Below are positions 11,812 to 24,511 of a stretch of DNA of 64,000 nt, in pieces. The notes beneath the pieces were generated by a model. That model did not search any database. It worked only from the letters and a program-made list of their open reading frames with translations, and had not been told where the DNA came from. Position numbers and translations under genes: made by a program. The stretch's first letter is position 1. Every line of letters begins with the position of its first letter. Location: the NCBI GenBank assembly GCA_027972325.1, contig JAPMOS010000083.1, forward strand, positions 62,001 to 126,000, in the 5' to 3' direction. This DNA is from Paratrimastix pyriformis. Lineage: Eukaryota; Preaxostyla; Paratrimastigidae.

Positions 11812-12449
11812 TCACCTCGGGGCCGCACTATTGCATGGCAAGAGTCAGTGCGAAGTGTCCAAAGTGACAGCGTCTTCACAGACCATTGTCCACCACAAAC
11901 CGTTCAACAGGCTGGCACGGTTCTCCGCGAAGCGCACCGCAAGACAGCAGGCAATTGCATCTGCATCAGCGACCGGTGCCTCGGTGTCGGTGGAAACCGA
12001 AAGCAAAAGCACAGACCATGTACCAGAAGTGCATAAAAACCTCGAACCGAACCAGCAGAGAGTGAACAGAGGCAAGCCGCAATTGCATTCGCTGAAGCCG
12101 AGAATGGCCGTGAGGCCCAGTCCGCAAAGACCCAAGTCTTGGAGGTCCATGACCTAGAATTTTTCCAGTGGGGAGAAATGAAAACCTCACAGTGAAACAA
12201 ATCCAGACCTCATTTCAAAGGCGATCGCCATTGGTGGGCCCTCTGGCGGGCCGAGTGAACCGCGAACCACACCGCTCACGTTGGCTGAGCCTACCACTAC
12301 CACTCGAGGTGAAGAGTTGGGTGGAAGAGGGTCTGACCTGGCATTGGTTGGGGACCCACCGATTGCGCCAGTGCGCATCCCGTCGCGCCGCCCGAGAATG
12401 GGCCAAACCAGCAAGACCGAGGAGCCCCAGAACTCCCAGAAAACGGTGG

Positions 12450-14130
12450 GATGCACCGCACCACTGCAGAGCCCAGAAAGCCGAGCCCCTCTTATAGCAG
12501 GTTCTGGAAGGACACTGGAAACGGGGACCAGCAGCTGGCTCGCCGGAGTCCACTATTTTGGACCAGAGAGCAGAGGGAGGTCTCGGCAGTCTTGAGCAAG
12601 TATGGAACGCTCGGGGCAGTGCAGGAGTGTGGTACCAAATTGTTGTGGGAGAGTCCGATCTTCGGCGTCCCCAAGCCCCATTCCTTGAAATGGAGGGTGG
12701 TGATCGACTTGTCCGCACTAAACAGGCGGATCGATTGCCCCCATTTCAAGATGGAGGGCTGGGGACAGCCTTCCACTAGCCCTCAGGGCACGTTCTTCAC
12801 GAAAGTCGATCTTTCGAACGCTTACCTGCACATGGGAGTGGCACCACACCTCATCCCGTACCTGTGTTTCAGCTGGGAGGGAGGGAACTCCAGTGGACGG
12901 CACTCCCGTTCGGCCTCTCAGTGGCCCCACGCTCGTTCACCAAACTGATCAAACAGGCGGTGAGAGTGATGCGGGCAGCAGGCGTCCAGGTAGTCTTCTA
13001 CCTGGACGACCTCCTCTTCATGGCCCAGTCCCCACAGAAGGCACGCAGGGACACGATAGCAGCGATGTATTTCCTCCACCAGCTGGGGTTAACTGTGAAC
13101 TGGGAGAAGACAGACCCCAACCCATCACAGGTCGTCGAGTTCTTGGGATTCCAGCTGGACTCCAGGACGCAGACAGTGCGGGTCCCCGTGGAGAAGATGG
13201 AGGGATCAGACAGGAGTGTCGGAACCTCATAAAATAGGACAGACTGCTCGTCAGGGCACTGGCCCGCATCATCGGCAAGTTGTCCTCGCTCCGCCCGGCC
13301 GTCGAGGCCGCTCACCTGCACACCAGGGGATTGGACCGAGTGAAGTCACGTGCGGTGTGGTCACACGGCTGGGAGGGCATGGCCACCCTCGACGAGGCAG
13401 CCAAAGCGGATCTCCACTGGTGGGCCATGGTGCCCCAGGACCAGTGTCAGCAGTGCTGGAGGGCAGTACCCCAGCGTGGGAGCTGACCACCGACGCAAGC
13501 GCCTACGCATGGGGCGCGACGCTGCGCAGTCTCCATCCCCGCAGGCGGGCAGGCCACCCCGCAACCGATCCACGCACGGGAAATCTGGGAGAAGGACTTC
13601 CTGGAGACGCAGACATTCTCCTCGGTGAATCGCCTCGAGCTGGAGGCGGGCATCAGGGCGGTAGCTCTCCTCCACAGCCACTTGCAGGGCCAGACGGTCC
13701 AGTGGCGCTCGGACAACAAGGTAGTTGTTGCCTGCGTGGGGAAGTGGAAGGGGAAGAGCGTGGACATGACCGAGGGCACCCAGAAACTGCACAACCTCTG
13801 TCAGCAGTGGGACATCACTCTCCTCCCAGAGTATCTTCCCGGGGAAGACAACGGAGTGGCGGACCAGCTCTCCAGAGAGGTCGAGCGCGAGGATTGGATG
13901 CTCAATCCGGCGATCTTCCAGCTGGTCACGAACCTGCGCTTCCGCCCCATGGTGGACGGCTTCGCCTCAGCGCGCAACCACCTGTTGCCAAGGTGGTGGA
14001 GTTGGGTCCTCGAGCCGGGTTGCTCGGGAGTGGACTTCTTCCACCAGCCCTCCGGGGCTGCCCTTGTGGCTCAATCCGCCCTTCTCCATGATCGGGAGGG
14101 TGCTGGCAGCTCTACGGGATCAGAGAGGGA
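12450..14130 (+). pseudogene. Element A RT, RNase H and NPPF-domain region (broken)
   Basis: RT signatures include FKMEGW, FTKVDLSNAYLHM and the catalytic FYLDDLLF. RNase H-like sequence (WELTTDASAYAWGATL) follows, then FASARNHLLP and an NPPFSMI motif near 14080, the methyltransferase-like domain typical of DIRS pol. It is spread over more than one frame, so not intact. Confidence 0.8.
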
Positions 14131-14379
14131 AGCATTAGTCCTGATACCAGAGTGGGACACGGCCCCATGGTGGCCAATGGCCCAGGGGATGCAGATCTCA
14201 CCCCTGGCGCTCCCTCGGGTGGACTGCCTCTTCCTCCCGGGCCGCACCCGGAACCAGACCCCAGTGGGGCCACCCAGATGGCAGAGCAGAGTGATTCATG
14301 TCAGCGGGGAGCTGGCGAGGGTCGCGACAGCGAGGCAGACGTGGGGAGAAGCTCCATCAGCTGGACCTGTCGTTATTGA

Positions 14380-15357
14380 CCTCGTGGGAGAGGACTCACC
14401 CCCCCACCAACTGAGTGAGGCAGCCCGGCAGCTCATCGCTCACTCGGTCGAGAGCAAGACTCAGAGAAACTACGATACGGCCGTTGCCCAGTTTGCTGCC
14501 CACTTGGGAAAAAATGAGCGGGAGATCTTGCAAGCGACGGACACAGACCTGGCAAACTTCCTCGCGGAAGGTAGCAAGAAATGGGCGCCCAGCACCGCGA
14601 TGAAAAGAGATCCGCCATTGCTCGCTACTTCCTCCTCCACGGGAGGCCTGATCCAGGCACCTCAGCCACAGTGAAGGCCGTTTTGACGGGGATGGAGAAG
14701 ACAAAGCCAGTGTCAGTCAGGAAGGGAACCTTCGACACGGACCTCATCTGGCGCCATCTCAGATCACTTGGGACAAATTCCAAGCTGGACCATCGCGACC
14801 TTCTGGGAAAAATTGTCCTGTTGGGCGAGGCCCTCGGACTGAGAGCGGCGGACCTCAACACCGCACGGTTGGAGGACCTTCGCCTCATTGATGGCGACCA
14901 CATGTGCGAACTCAAAGTCCTGCCCAAGGAAAGGAGAAAGAAGGAATGGGTCATGCAAAAATGGGAGGAAACGAGGCTGACCCACTGCTCTGTTTTCACT
15001 GCGCGGTGATTGAATTGAATGACCGCCGTCCAGAGCGGTGCACCCCAGCTCTGATGTGGAAGCTCAAGAATGGGGAAAATGCACAACAACATGGTTGTTG
15101 TCTTGTGGCAAGCGGCTGATGCTGGCCGCAGGCTTTGGGCAAAGAGTGGGGCCCGCACTCTGTCAGGGCCGCTGCGGCCTCGAAGGCAGCGTCGACTGGG
15201 CTTGACGGGCTGGCTGTGTCTGCACAGTTTCGGTGGTCGCGCAAGGGTGCGACACTCACCAAACATTATCTCCACCAGTCGGTTGGCACTGCAAAGGCTT
15301 TGGCTTCGGCAGTTTTCGGGCCGGCAGATGCTGCCGGGCTCGATCGAGAATAGAATG
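14380..15357 (+). pseudogene. Element A tyrosine recombinase region (broken)
   Basis: The N-terminal SAM-like part contains SKTQRNYDTAVAQFAAHL. The catalytic part includes LLGEALGLRAADLNTARLED and, near the C-terminus, QFRWSRKGATLTKHYL, which fits the H/R...Y end of the family. This supports DIRS rather than LTR integrase-type assignment. Confidence 0.75.
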
Positions 15358-15389
15358 AGGACCCAGGTCGGCATTTCCTTTCAATTGTC

Positions 15390-15478
15390 ATGAGCACAGC
15401 CCCCCTTACCGATGAGTAGCTCTCATTCTTCCTACTTTGGACGGAAGATGGATGAGCTACAAAGGGGGCTGTGCTCAT
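15390..15478. repeat. Element A internal complementary region (ICR)
   Basis: The left half complements the element's left tip and the right half its right tip, meeting at 15448/15449. The whole equals the reverse complement of the circle junction. Confidence 0.9.
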
Positions 15479-15723
15479 CGCCCTCCCACCGCAATGTGAT
15501 GTCGACCAGGTCCTCTTTGGCTCCAGCCTTGTTGTCGTGTATTTTGCTGACACCAAGGCTGATAGTTTTCGCACGCAACTCCATGGGAGTAGTGCGGTCA
15601 AGTTCGATGATCTCGGGGTGCTATGAGCACCGGGAGGTCTCATCTTTTCACTTTGTTTCCCTCTCTTCGCTGTCCCTTTTTTCCTTTGTCTTCCTCGTGC
15701 CTGGCCCTTTGTCTTCCCCGCAG

Positions 15724-16025
15724 AGCGCATCGCGGGCAACAAGGCGGCCGCAGCTCTGTTCAAGGCGGCCAACTTGGGCGTCCCCTCCCTGGCGGGCCGC
15801 AAGCACCAACGCGGTTTCTTCCAGCGTGGTCGCGGCTCGGCTCCTGCGTCCGGCTTCTCTTCCGGCGGCCAGCACCAGCCCTCTTCTGGTTTCTCTGGCC
15901 GTCCTTACCGGTTCGCGCGCTTCAGGGGCGGTTTCTCCCGGCCCGGGCCTGCTGCGGGGGCGCCTCCAGCGGCCTCCACTCCTGCGCCGCAGCGGCAGCA
16001 GAAGTTCCAGCGGCCGCGCCGCTAA
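15724..16025 (+). CDS. Element A RG-rich ORF downstream of the ICR
   Basis: An open frame ending at a stop at 16025, rich in Arg-Gly and Ser-Gly (KHQRGFFQRGRG; FARFRGGFSRPG), like the nucleic-acid-binding tail of a Gag. A long pyrimidine tract ending CCCCGCAG lies directly before 15724, so it looks like a 3' exon rather than a free-standing gene. Family E has the same arrangement, while family D has its RG tail in the upstream gag ORF. Function as an RNA-binding tail is inferred from composition. Confidence 0.55.
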
Positions 16026-16235
16026 GCCATTGGAGGTGGTTTTTCCTTTTGTGACCTCGTTCTGGCTTTTTTCCTTTCTTCTTCTTAACTTCGTGCTGGA
16101 TTTTCGCGTGGTAGGTCTTCTCACCTCAACCTCGCGGTCCTTTTCCGTGGTCTTTCCTTCTTTGCTGACTTTTTCCTACTTATATGTTAGTTCCCCCACC
16201 CTTCCCATCCCATTTTGGATTGGATTCGACTCGAA

Positions 16236-16350
16236 ACGACGGGGAGATGTGGACTATTTTCAGTTTTATTTTTATTATTATTATTCTTTGAATGTCGGGT
16301 GAATACGGAGACTAGTCATGAGCACAGCCCCCCCCTTTGTAGCTCATCCA
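16236..16350. repeat. Element A right terminal repeat
   Basis: Inverted copy of the left core, followed by the unique tip ending CTCATCCA at 16350. Confidence 0.85.
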
Positions 16351-17451
16351 GGAGGCGGTGGTCCAGGAGTACCTTGGGATATCGGCACTGAAAACGATCC
16401 AGGGGGGGTCGGACAAAGGGATGAGATCTCCCATTTTTGGGCGGCCCAAGCCCGGCGGGAAATGGAGGTTGATCCTGGACCTCACCGCCTTGAATCACTT
16501 CATCTTCTGCCCCTCCTTCAAAATGGAGGGGTGGAAGACGGTGAGGGCCGTGGTGGAGCCCATGATGTGGGCCACCAAGATCGACTTGAAACATGCATAC
16601 TTTCACATCCCGATCTTTCCACCTCACCGGAAATACCTGGGAGTCGATTGGGAGGGCACGGAATATCGCTTCCAAGCCCTCCCATTCGGCCTGAATGTGG
16701 CTCCCAGAATCTTTACAAAGACCATGAGAGTGGCAATCAAGGAAGCCCGGAGACACGGCATCTTGGTAGTCCACTACATCGACGACCTCCTGGTGTTGGG
16801 CAGGTCCCCACAGGAGACCAAGCTGCATACACTGGCACTCCTTCGTCACCTTCTCTCACTCGGGTTCGAGATCAGCTGGGACAAAACCCAAGTGGAACCA
16901 GTTCAAATGCTGGAGTTCCTGGGGTTTGTCCTCGACACTCGAGCGATGACACTCTCACTCCCACCCGAGAAGGCACAGAAGGTGAGAGAGATGGCGCACA
17001 ACACCCAACAGTGCACCACCATCAAAGCCAAATCATTGGCAGCGGTGATCGGGTTCATGTCGTCATGCAGGGAGACGATTCGCCCGGCCTGCTTGTACCT
17101 GCGCAACCTGAACATCGACCTGTCCACGGCGATCAAGGCGCAGGGGGGGTGGCATGCACTGGTGACCCTTTCGGAGGAGTCACACAGGGACTTGGAGTGG
17201 TGGGAACATGCACAGTACCCCACCAGCACCCCACTTCGGACCCCACCAGCAGAGCTGATCCTGACCACGGATGCAGCCGAGATGGGCTGGGGGGCAGTGC
17301 TGAGGACTCCGGCACAGAGCATCGAGCAGGGCATCCCAGCACACGAGTTGTGGAGAGTGACGGACCTGCAGGACATCAGCTCGATAAACCCGCTCGAATT
17401 GGAAGCGGGCATCAGGTCACTCCACCTGTTCCGGGAACAGGTCACGGGCAA
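16351..17451 (+). pseudogene. E-outer RT/RNase H fragment
   Basis: One long frame covering RT (FGRPKPGGKWRLILDLTALN, IDLKHAYFHIPIF, VVHYIDDLLVLG) into RNase H (ELILTTDAAEMGWGAVL, NPLELEAGIRSL). It is cut by A on the left and B1 on the right. E-inner 40895-39690 is the uninterrupted counterpart on the other strand. Confidence 0.85.
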
Positions 17452-17502
17452 TTCTCCTTCACGAGTTCGGAGAACGAGGGACAGCCTTCGTGGGATAGCC
17501 CC

Positions 17503-17628
17503 AAACAAACCCAAACCAAGAAAGAGTGAACACTTGCACAGCAAGCACGCAAAACGGCACTGACATCCAAAAATTTTATCAAAAGAATTTGACATGTCAT
17601 GTCAGTGCCGGCAGTCGACTTGTCCTTT
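17503..17628. repeat. B1 left terminal repeat core
   Basis: About 126 bp beginning AAACAAACCCAAACC, inverted with respect to 24386-24511. It contains the near-palindrome TTGACATGTCATGTCAG. Confidence 0.85.
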
Positions 17629-19063
17629 TGCGCACTAAGCAAATCGCAACGCAATCCTTTATCCCGGAGTTCTCTATTTTCTCGGTCCTCTCGGACTCAT
17701 TTTCATAGCTTATTGGGAACTCTGAAGTCAAAGAAAACTGCATCATTATTGTCCTCGGGAGCGGGGGTTGGATGATCGACCTCATCTGTTTTGACAATGT
17801 CGCTTTCAAGCTTCAACGAGCTCTGGAAAAGATCTGCGCTCTTCTTGGGAACGGTGGGCGGTGCCCTTTGGCTCACGCGCACTCGCTTCCGCGCCACTTC
17901 GGTGGTGCATTATCGCGACCTCCCGCTCATGTATCGGTTGGCACTCGGGGTTTCTTCGGGGTCCCCCCCGTAGTTATTATCCTCGGGCTTTTCGTCGTTT
18001 GCCGGCTGAAACGGACTTGTGACCCGCTGGGTCTTGTGAGGTGATTGGAGAATGATCGGAGGCCCTGGCCTCCCACCACCCCTCTCGGGTCTGTGTTGAT
18101 CCCTGGTATTTGCTCTTCCAGAAGAGACAGACGTGAAAAACTCTGTTCCTTGTTCTCAAATGAACGAAAACAAACAAAAACCAGCACGAAGAAAGAACAA
18201 ACATTACCGTTTTTTATACAGACTGCTTGCAGCTTTGAACGTGCTGGTTTGAACTTGGGTCCTCATTTCACACCCGAGGACACGTCTGGTGAAATGCAGT
18301 ACTGTGGCTGCAGTTTTGTATTCGATTTCTTCGAACGGCTGCTCGTTTTCACGGGCGCTTCACTCCAGCGCTGCATGCGAGAAATACTCATTGCGAGGGC
18401 TCCGATGAGGCGTCTCTTTGAGGTCTTTGATTGGTTTACCACAAAGACGACACGTTCTGGCGTAGCGCAAGTCTGTTTGGATTTGCGTTCGCCCCTCATT
18501 TGGACCTCATTTTGAGTCTCATTCTCTGGCAGTCCTTCACCCTTTCAACCAAACGCTTCGTCTTGTGTGAGCTGGACACTGTTATTTTAGTGCGGTCTTT
18601 CAAAGCGGGTTTGCCAAGCACTGCACTCATTCTCGGACGCTCGAAATGCTCATTCTTCTTTAGTTCCGCTTCTTTCGCCCAACTCCCCCCTTTTTTCCTT
18701 GGAAAACATGCGGGTCCCCTCTTTTTCGGCGGACTATTTTGCAAAGTCTGGGTCTTGGGTCTCGCTCATTCTGGAATGCTCTCGGCTTGAAGATGACTGA
18801 AAGAAAACTCCTGCGAGTCGGGTTCGAGGGCCCTCAATAAACGGCCGGGCCACTTGAAGAAGTTTGCTCGAAGTTCTCTCCCGCACCCGTTCGGGCGCAC
18901 CTTGGGCACTCATCGGCCATGAGCGGACGACAAAGTACCGTCGGTTCGCCTTCAGGTCATTCAACTGGAAATTCTCGCAAGGGGTACATTTTTGAACCAC
19001 GGTGGAACTCGGACGTGCCCGAAACGCGCGCCCCGACCACGGATTTGCCAGGGGTCCGTCGGG

Positions 19064-19280
19064 CATGGCGCACCGCGGACATGGCGCACCGCGGGCATGA
19101 CGCACCGCGGGCATGACGCACCGCGGACATGACGCACCGCGGACATGACGCACCGCGGACATGACGCACCGCGGGCATGACGCACCGCGGGCATGACGCA
19201 CCGCGGGCATGACGCACCGCGGGCATGACGCACCGCGGGCATGACGCACCGCGGGCATGACGCACCGCGGACATGACGCG
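19064..19280. repeat. 16-bp tandem array with CCGCGG palindromes
   Basis: About 13 copies of CATGACGCACCGCGGG (G/A variation at the last base) inside B1. It is absent from the corresponding part of B2. Confidence 0.9.
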
Positions 19281-21148
19281 CCGCGGGCAGCGCGCACCAC
19301 CCTTCGGCGTGTGACTGACCAGGGGGTGGGGAAGTTCCGCACCTCGGGCATTGCGCCTCTCTGGCACTGCACCTGGCTCTGCATTGCATCTCTCGGTCAT
19401 TGCGCCTCTCGGGCATTACGCCTCTGAAGGAGAATGAAACTCTGGATGATCTTCCGGGTGGCGCATTCCCTTGGCCCGGATATATTGGTCACTTTCGCGG
19501 GACAACGCGCACTCGAGTCTGAGGAGAACACGTTGACCACCCTCACAGACTCGGAAGGCTTCTCTTCCGATCGCTCTGGCACAACCCGCCGGGTTCCCAT
19601 CCGGGTTTGAACTGCGTGATGGGTTGCTCAAGGCGCGCGGGACTTGCTTGCTCGGACTGGGACGCGTGGTCTTGGTGACAGACCACTCAGATACTGTGGA
19701 GAGGAGCCTCTGCAAGTCAGCACCTGGGCCACGGTCCGACAACATTTTTCAGCTCCACATCCGTTGACAGTTCAGGCTCATTACCAGGTGGCAAGTCGCG
19801 GGGCGGGAGCTTCCCCAGGCACCCACCAGGTTACGCTGAATGCGGTTATCTTCCTTTTGGACATGGCACACGGCTTGAACTCTCTCATTGACAATGTGCT
19901 CGTGCGTCATGCGCGCCGATTGCAAGCATGAGCGTCATGGGACGCCCGCCCTCGTCACATCGAGTTGGGGCGAGCTCAAAATTGGTATCACCGGTCATCG
20001 CCCAACAGCCGGAGTACTACTACACAGCCCCGTCGTGGGAGACCCGGAGGCACGGGACTCGTCTGCGCCACCATCCTCGCACGAAATGATCTCACTCGGG
20101 TGTTTTCCGGCAGGCGCCCCATCGGGGACAGACTCACTCGCCCTGGAGGCCATGAGTGAAGGTCCCCTGATTCAGCACAGTTCCTCAGCATTGATTGGGA
20201 ACGCATGATGCCTCCGCCGGACGGGGAAGCATGCCCTCATGGGTTTCTTGAACAAGGGGCTCCTCACCCCCCCCCCCCCCGAGTCCCCCAACGGTCCGGC
20301 AGCATTCTTCAGCTTCACATCAGCTAACAGTTGGGGCAATTACTACCAGGTTGTCAAGTCCCGGGGGATGCACTTTCCCGCATTGTACCGTTCATGCGGA
20401 AGGGGTTCACTTCCTTTGACCATCGCGCACGGAGGGAGCGTCACAACCTCGCGACCCTGCACATGGTGACCACCTTGGGTCGAGCTCACATTGGCCATCC
20501 AGTCTCCCCGGGCACCCCACAAACAGCCGTACCGGCCGAGAAATACCCCGTCAACTTTCAGGCGCGACAGGGGGGCCGACTGCCTTGGCAGCAGCAGAGG
20601 GAAAGTCCGTCGGAATGTTCTCTCTCCTTCCTCATTGTGTGACACACCAGTCGCAGCACCCATGTGCACCTTCCTGTCCCGGCCCATCACTCCGTCTCAT
20701 CCCATCCCCTGCTCCAAGGGACATGATGGGGGGGCTCCGTCCCGGGAGGGCGAGCACCCCTGTCTTGGACCCATCACGATCACTCCTGCTTGGGGTCACT
20801 CTGTCCATTCATAAACGAGACTGAGGGCTACTGTGCACTTGACCGCGGTGCCCACAGCGAGGTGGCATTATTCCATCGAATTTCTGCTCCACTGGGGAGC
20901 TGCCCGTAGTAGAGAGTTCACACCTCACACACGGACACTCATTACCAAGAGCATTTGGTTTGGCGAACATGTGCTTGTCTGCGCCCACACCGGGCACGGA
21001 TGCTCACACAGACCACTCTCACTGGGTCAGAAACAACAACAGACTGCGAGACCATACCCCGGGAGAGGACATGCTCTTCGGCGTCAGGAACAGGCGCTCA
21101 TACTTATGCACCCACGGGTCTCACACACTGGGATCGAGGCACCAGCAA

Positions 21149-21231
21149 AGCTGGCGGTCAGGTCAGAAACAACTTTGGGACTTCGGCACTGCTAGGTGTA
21201 GAGATATGGAGATAGTTCACTGACCGCCAGC
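21149..21231. other. Conserved hairpin-forming pair in B
   Basis: GCTGGCGGTCAG near 21149 and CTGACCGCCAGC near 21220 can pair around a loop of about 60 bases. The pair is kept in B2 (about 28917-28996) and B3, so it may be under constraint. Confidence 0.5.
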
Positions 21232-21599
21232 AAGCTTAATAGTTTTCACTTCTTTCCTCAGTGGGTGCTCGTCTGATATCATGTGCGCTGTCACACCCAC
21301 ACCTGAGGGTGGATCTGTGCTTGCCTATGACCGTCACCCCAAGACTGGGACCTTGGCAGACTTGCACCGCTGGCTTTCTCATGAGGGCGATCCGTTGTAT
21401 ATCCGAATGCCCTATGCCAATGGGTGTATATATCCACAGGGGTATGTTTACCCACTCATGCCTCCGCGGCCACAATGAAGGGCGGTGCCGCGAGTGTGTC
21501 TTTGCACTCATCAGCCAGTGCGTGTTCACGGGCACACCCACACTGTTACCCGGTGGGGTGTCCTTGAGGGCGGCCTTGCTGGCCTATGGTGCACTGTTG

Positions 21600-22490
21600 C
21601 ACGGCAGCACCAAGAGTTGGTGCTTTTCTGGGGCGGGCTTGTGTGCTCATCATGTCCTTGGATCTGTCCTGGCAGACCATCGTCTGGGGCGGGCCTGAGT
21701 GCGCCCAGCATGCCCCCTGGATGCACTCTCACGCCAGTAGCATTATCACAGCACCATCACCACCACACGCTCCATCAGTTTGACGTTTTCTCGGGGCGAA
21801 ACCTGTGTGCATCGGGTCCTGGTACACCAGGACATCCGTTTGATGCGTCTGGGGTCGGACCTGGGTGTGCACTCTCACACACCAACAGCATCATCAGTAC
21901 CACCAGTGCGGTGATTTTTCAGGGCGGGCCTGTGTGCTCATCATGCCCTTGGATGGGTCCTGGCACCAGGACATCTGTTTGAGGCGTCTGGGGCGGACCT
22001 GAGTGTGCCCCCCCATAAGCCCTGGTGTGCACTCTCACACACCAACAGCATCATCAGTACCACCAGTGCGGTGAATTTTCAGGGCGGGCCTGTGTGCTCA
22101 TCATGCCCTTGAATGCGTCCTGGCACACCAGGACAGCTGCTTGATGCGTCTCAGGGCGGGCCTGAGTGTGCCCACATGCCCCTGGTGTACATTCTCACAC
22201 CAGCAGCAGCATCACGCCGACACCATCACACAGCACCACTGGAGTGGTGTTTTCAGGGCGGGCCTGTGTGCTCATCATGCCCTTGAATGCGTCCTGGCAT
22301 ACCAGGACAGCTGCGTGATGCTTCTGGGGCGGGCCTGTGTGCCCCACATGCCTCCTGGCGTTCACTCTCACACCAGCAGCGGCATCACACCAGCACCTTC
22401 AGATCGGAACCACCACACCAGCACCATCATCGTGGGGTTTTGCTCGGGGCGGTGTGAGGCTGTTCATGCCTGCATTCGCATCGACTGATG
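21600..22490. repeat. Degenerate 140-175 bp repeats in B1
   Basis: Phrases such as GGGCGGGCCTGTGTGCTCAT and CACCAGGACA recur about every 140 to 175 bp, five or six times. The same block is found in B2 (about 35060-35720) and inverted in B3 (about 47000-47740). Not coding on present evidence. Confidence 0.7.
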
Positions 22491-22740
22491 CCTTTTCCAG
22501 GCGGGCTGTGCCTCTCTGCCGGAAGCAACGGCAGCACTCGGCACCTTTCGGGGCGACCCCGGCACATGCGGGGGACACTGTGGAGTGGGTATGTCTCACC
22601 TGTTTAATGCTCCTTCTGGTGTGCTGCCCTCCGGCACGCGCACTCCCAACACCCGGATGGGCATGGGTAGAGTCGGCTCATCGGCCGAGAGGAGCTTGTT
22701 GTCGAGTTAAGAGGTGGGGAAAGCTATTCCTTTGGTATGG

Positions 22741-22868
22741 TGTTCACTCTTTCTTGGTTTGGGTTTGTTTGGGGCTATCCCACGAAGGCTGTCCCTCGTT
22801 CTCCGAACTCGTGAAGGAGAATGGTGGGATAGCCGAGTAATCTCTTCCCAAACAAACCCAAACCAAGA
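22741..22868. repeat. B1 ICR
   Basis: Reverse complement of right tip joined to left tip, with the join at 22821/22822. Confidence 0.9.
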
Positions 22869-24385
22869 CAAGTCTCCCACCCACCTCCCTGCCTGATGAG
22901 GGGCACTGGGTTTGTTTGTTTCTGCTTTCCCGCGAACTCTCGACAGCTGGACGTCAACGTGTACCCACAGACAGTGAATGATGGTGGGCATTTTGTCTTC
23001 ACGGCGCTGTCTTACTACGTGCTGCCTTGGCGTTACTGTTGCCTTTTCATCCACACGATCTGATTGACAAGTCAGTTGGCCTGCCTCGTGGGAGAGGCAA
23101 TGTTTGGCTGGGTTTCAAGCTTGTTAGGTTCCCTTTGACAACAGTGTGGGGGGCCTTATCGGGGCCGTTTTGCCCTTAAGTCACCACCCTTCATTCGTGT
23201 GTGGGTGCGTGTGTGTGATACTTCCCGGCTTACGCGGAGTCCCCCCTTCATTCACCCTCATTCACCCTCGTCAGATGTGATTAGGTAATCATGGTGGGGT
23301 GAGTGAGGTGTGGTTATTCACCCCAGGTACTTTGCTTGCAACTTATGGGTTATGGGTTCATCCTGCTCGTTGTGCTCTTGTAGGAGTCTTCCCCCTGGTC
23401 TGCTATGAATGGACAACAGCTCGAGGGACTTCATCGTGGTGCGGGGTGTTGTCTTTCACCACCGTTTTGTTGGCAACAGCCATGTGGCTTTATCGTGGTC
23501 GTGGTGGACACCATACCTCCTCCTCGTTCATATGGGGGGGTGGGGTTTTTCTTTCACTGCCGTCTGTTTTGATTTGACGACAGCTCATGTGATTTCATCG
23601 TGGTCGTTGTCCCCGTGAACCACCCCCGATCACTCCACCACACACCTCCCTCTCGCGGGAGGGATATTGGTTGAGCACTCTGAAGTGGCGATCGATACGT
23701 CACCTTTGTGCTCTCTCTCCCTTCGGGGTTTGGCTTTTGGTGGGGGCTTGTTCTTTTACAGAACTTGACGCCCACACGGCAAGGGTGCCTCCACCTCTTC
23801 ATCGGCGTCGGTCGGCGACTGGTGACGAAGAGGCCGCGAGCACGGGGTCGGAGAACCCTCCTGGGATCTGCGAGGCAAGGTGCCTGTCGCGGCTCCGTCG
23901 TGCTCTGCGTTTTTCTCGACGCGTGCCTCATGCCGGACAACGAGTCCTCTCGCTGTTTTGTCCGATCTTCTTGTTTTATGCGGGGAGTCCGACCCGTTGA
24001 GGGAAGGACTCCCTAAGGAGGGTGCCGGGTACGGGAAGACTCGGTACCTTCGGGGCCTTTGCAGGTTTCGCCCCTCCCTTTATTTGTGGCTTCTTCTCTC
24101 CCACCTGTTTTTTGCTGACCGGTTACAGCGGTGCGTCGGGGTTTTCTCCAGCCTCCTCTTTCCCTGACTAGACGTGCACCCCCCGGGGCGGGTCGCGACC
24201 CGCTTGAGGAGATGTTTGGGGTTCGCATGGTTGATCATGAATCTCTCTTCGTCGTTTTCTTTGAAACCTTCGGGAGCTGTGACTCCCAGCTGGATTGTTT
24301 TTACTGCGTTGCGCGGTACTGACTCCCTTCCCACCGTACTCTGCGTCGGTGGCTGGCGTGTCGTCGTCCGAATGGGCTTATGCTT

Positions 24386-24511
24386 AAAGGACGAGTCGAC
24401 TGCCGGCACTGACATGACATGTCAAATTCTTTTGATACAATTTTTGGATGTCAGTGCCGTTTTGCGTGCTTGCTGTGCAAGTGTTCACTCTTTCTTGGTT
24501 TGGGTTTGTTT
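24386..24511. repeat. B1 right terminal repeat core
   Basis: Inverted copy of 17503-17628, followed by the tip ending at 24540. Confidence 0.85.

Larger units (their letters stand above)
10707..16350 (+). mobile_element. Element A: DIRS-like retrotransposon (family A), broken
   Basis: A 5644-bp element bounded to the base by three agreeing signals: inverted terminal repeats, an ICR at 15390-15478 that is the reverse complement of right end joined to left end, and an uninterrupted paralogue of its target at 40761/40762 (E-inner). The empty site reads ...GGGCTT/GGAGG... with no bases gained or lost, so there is no target-site duplication, as expected for tyrosine-recombinase integration. Parts in order are gag-like ORF, RT and RNase H, NPPF-motif domain, recombinase, ICR, RG-rich ORF and right repeat. 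It is broken, with several breaks in pol, some of which may be sequencing indels. The terminal repeats are nearly identical, so it is young. Confidence 0.85.

Noticed and set aside
19064-19280. CRISPR-like array
   Set aside because: Head-to-tail 16-bp units with no spacers, in a eukaryote.
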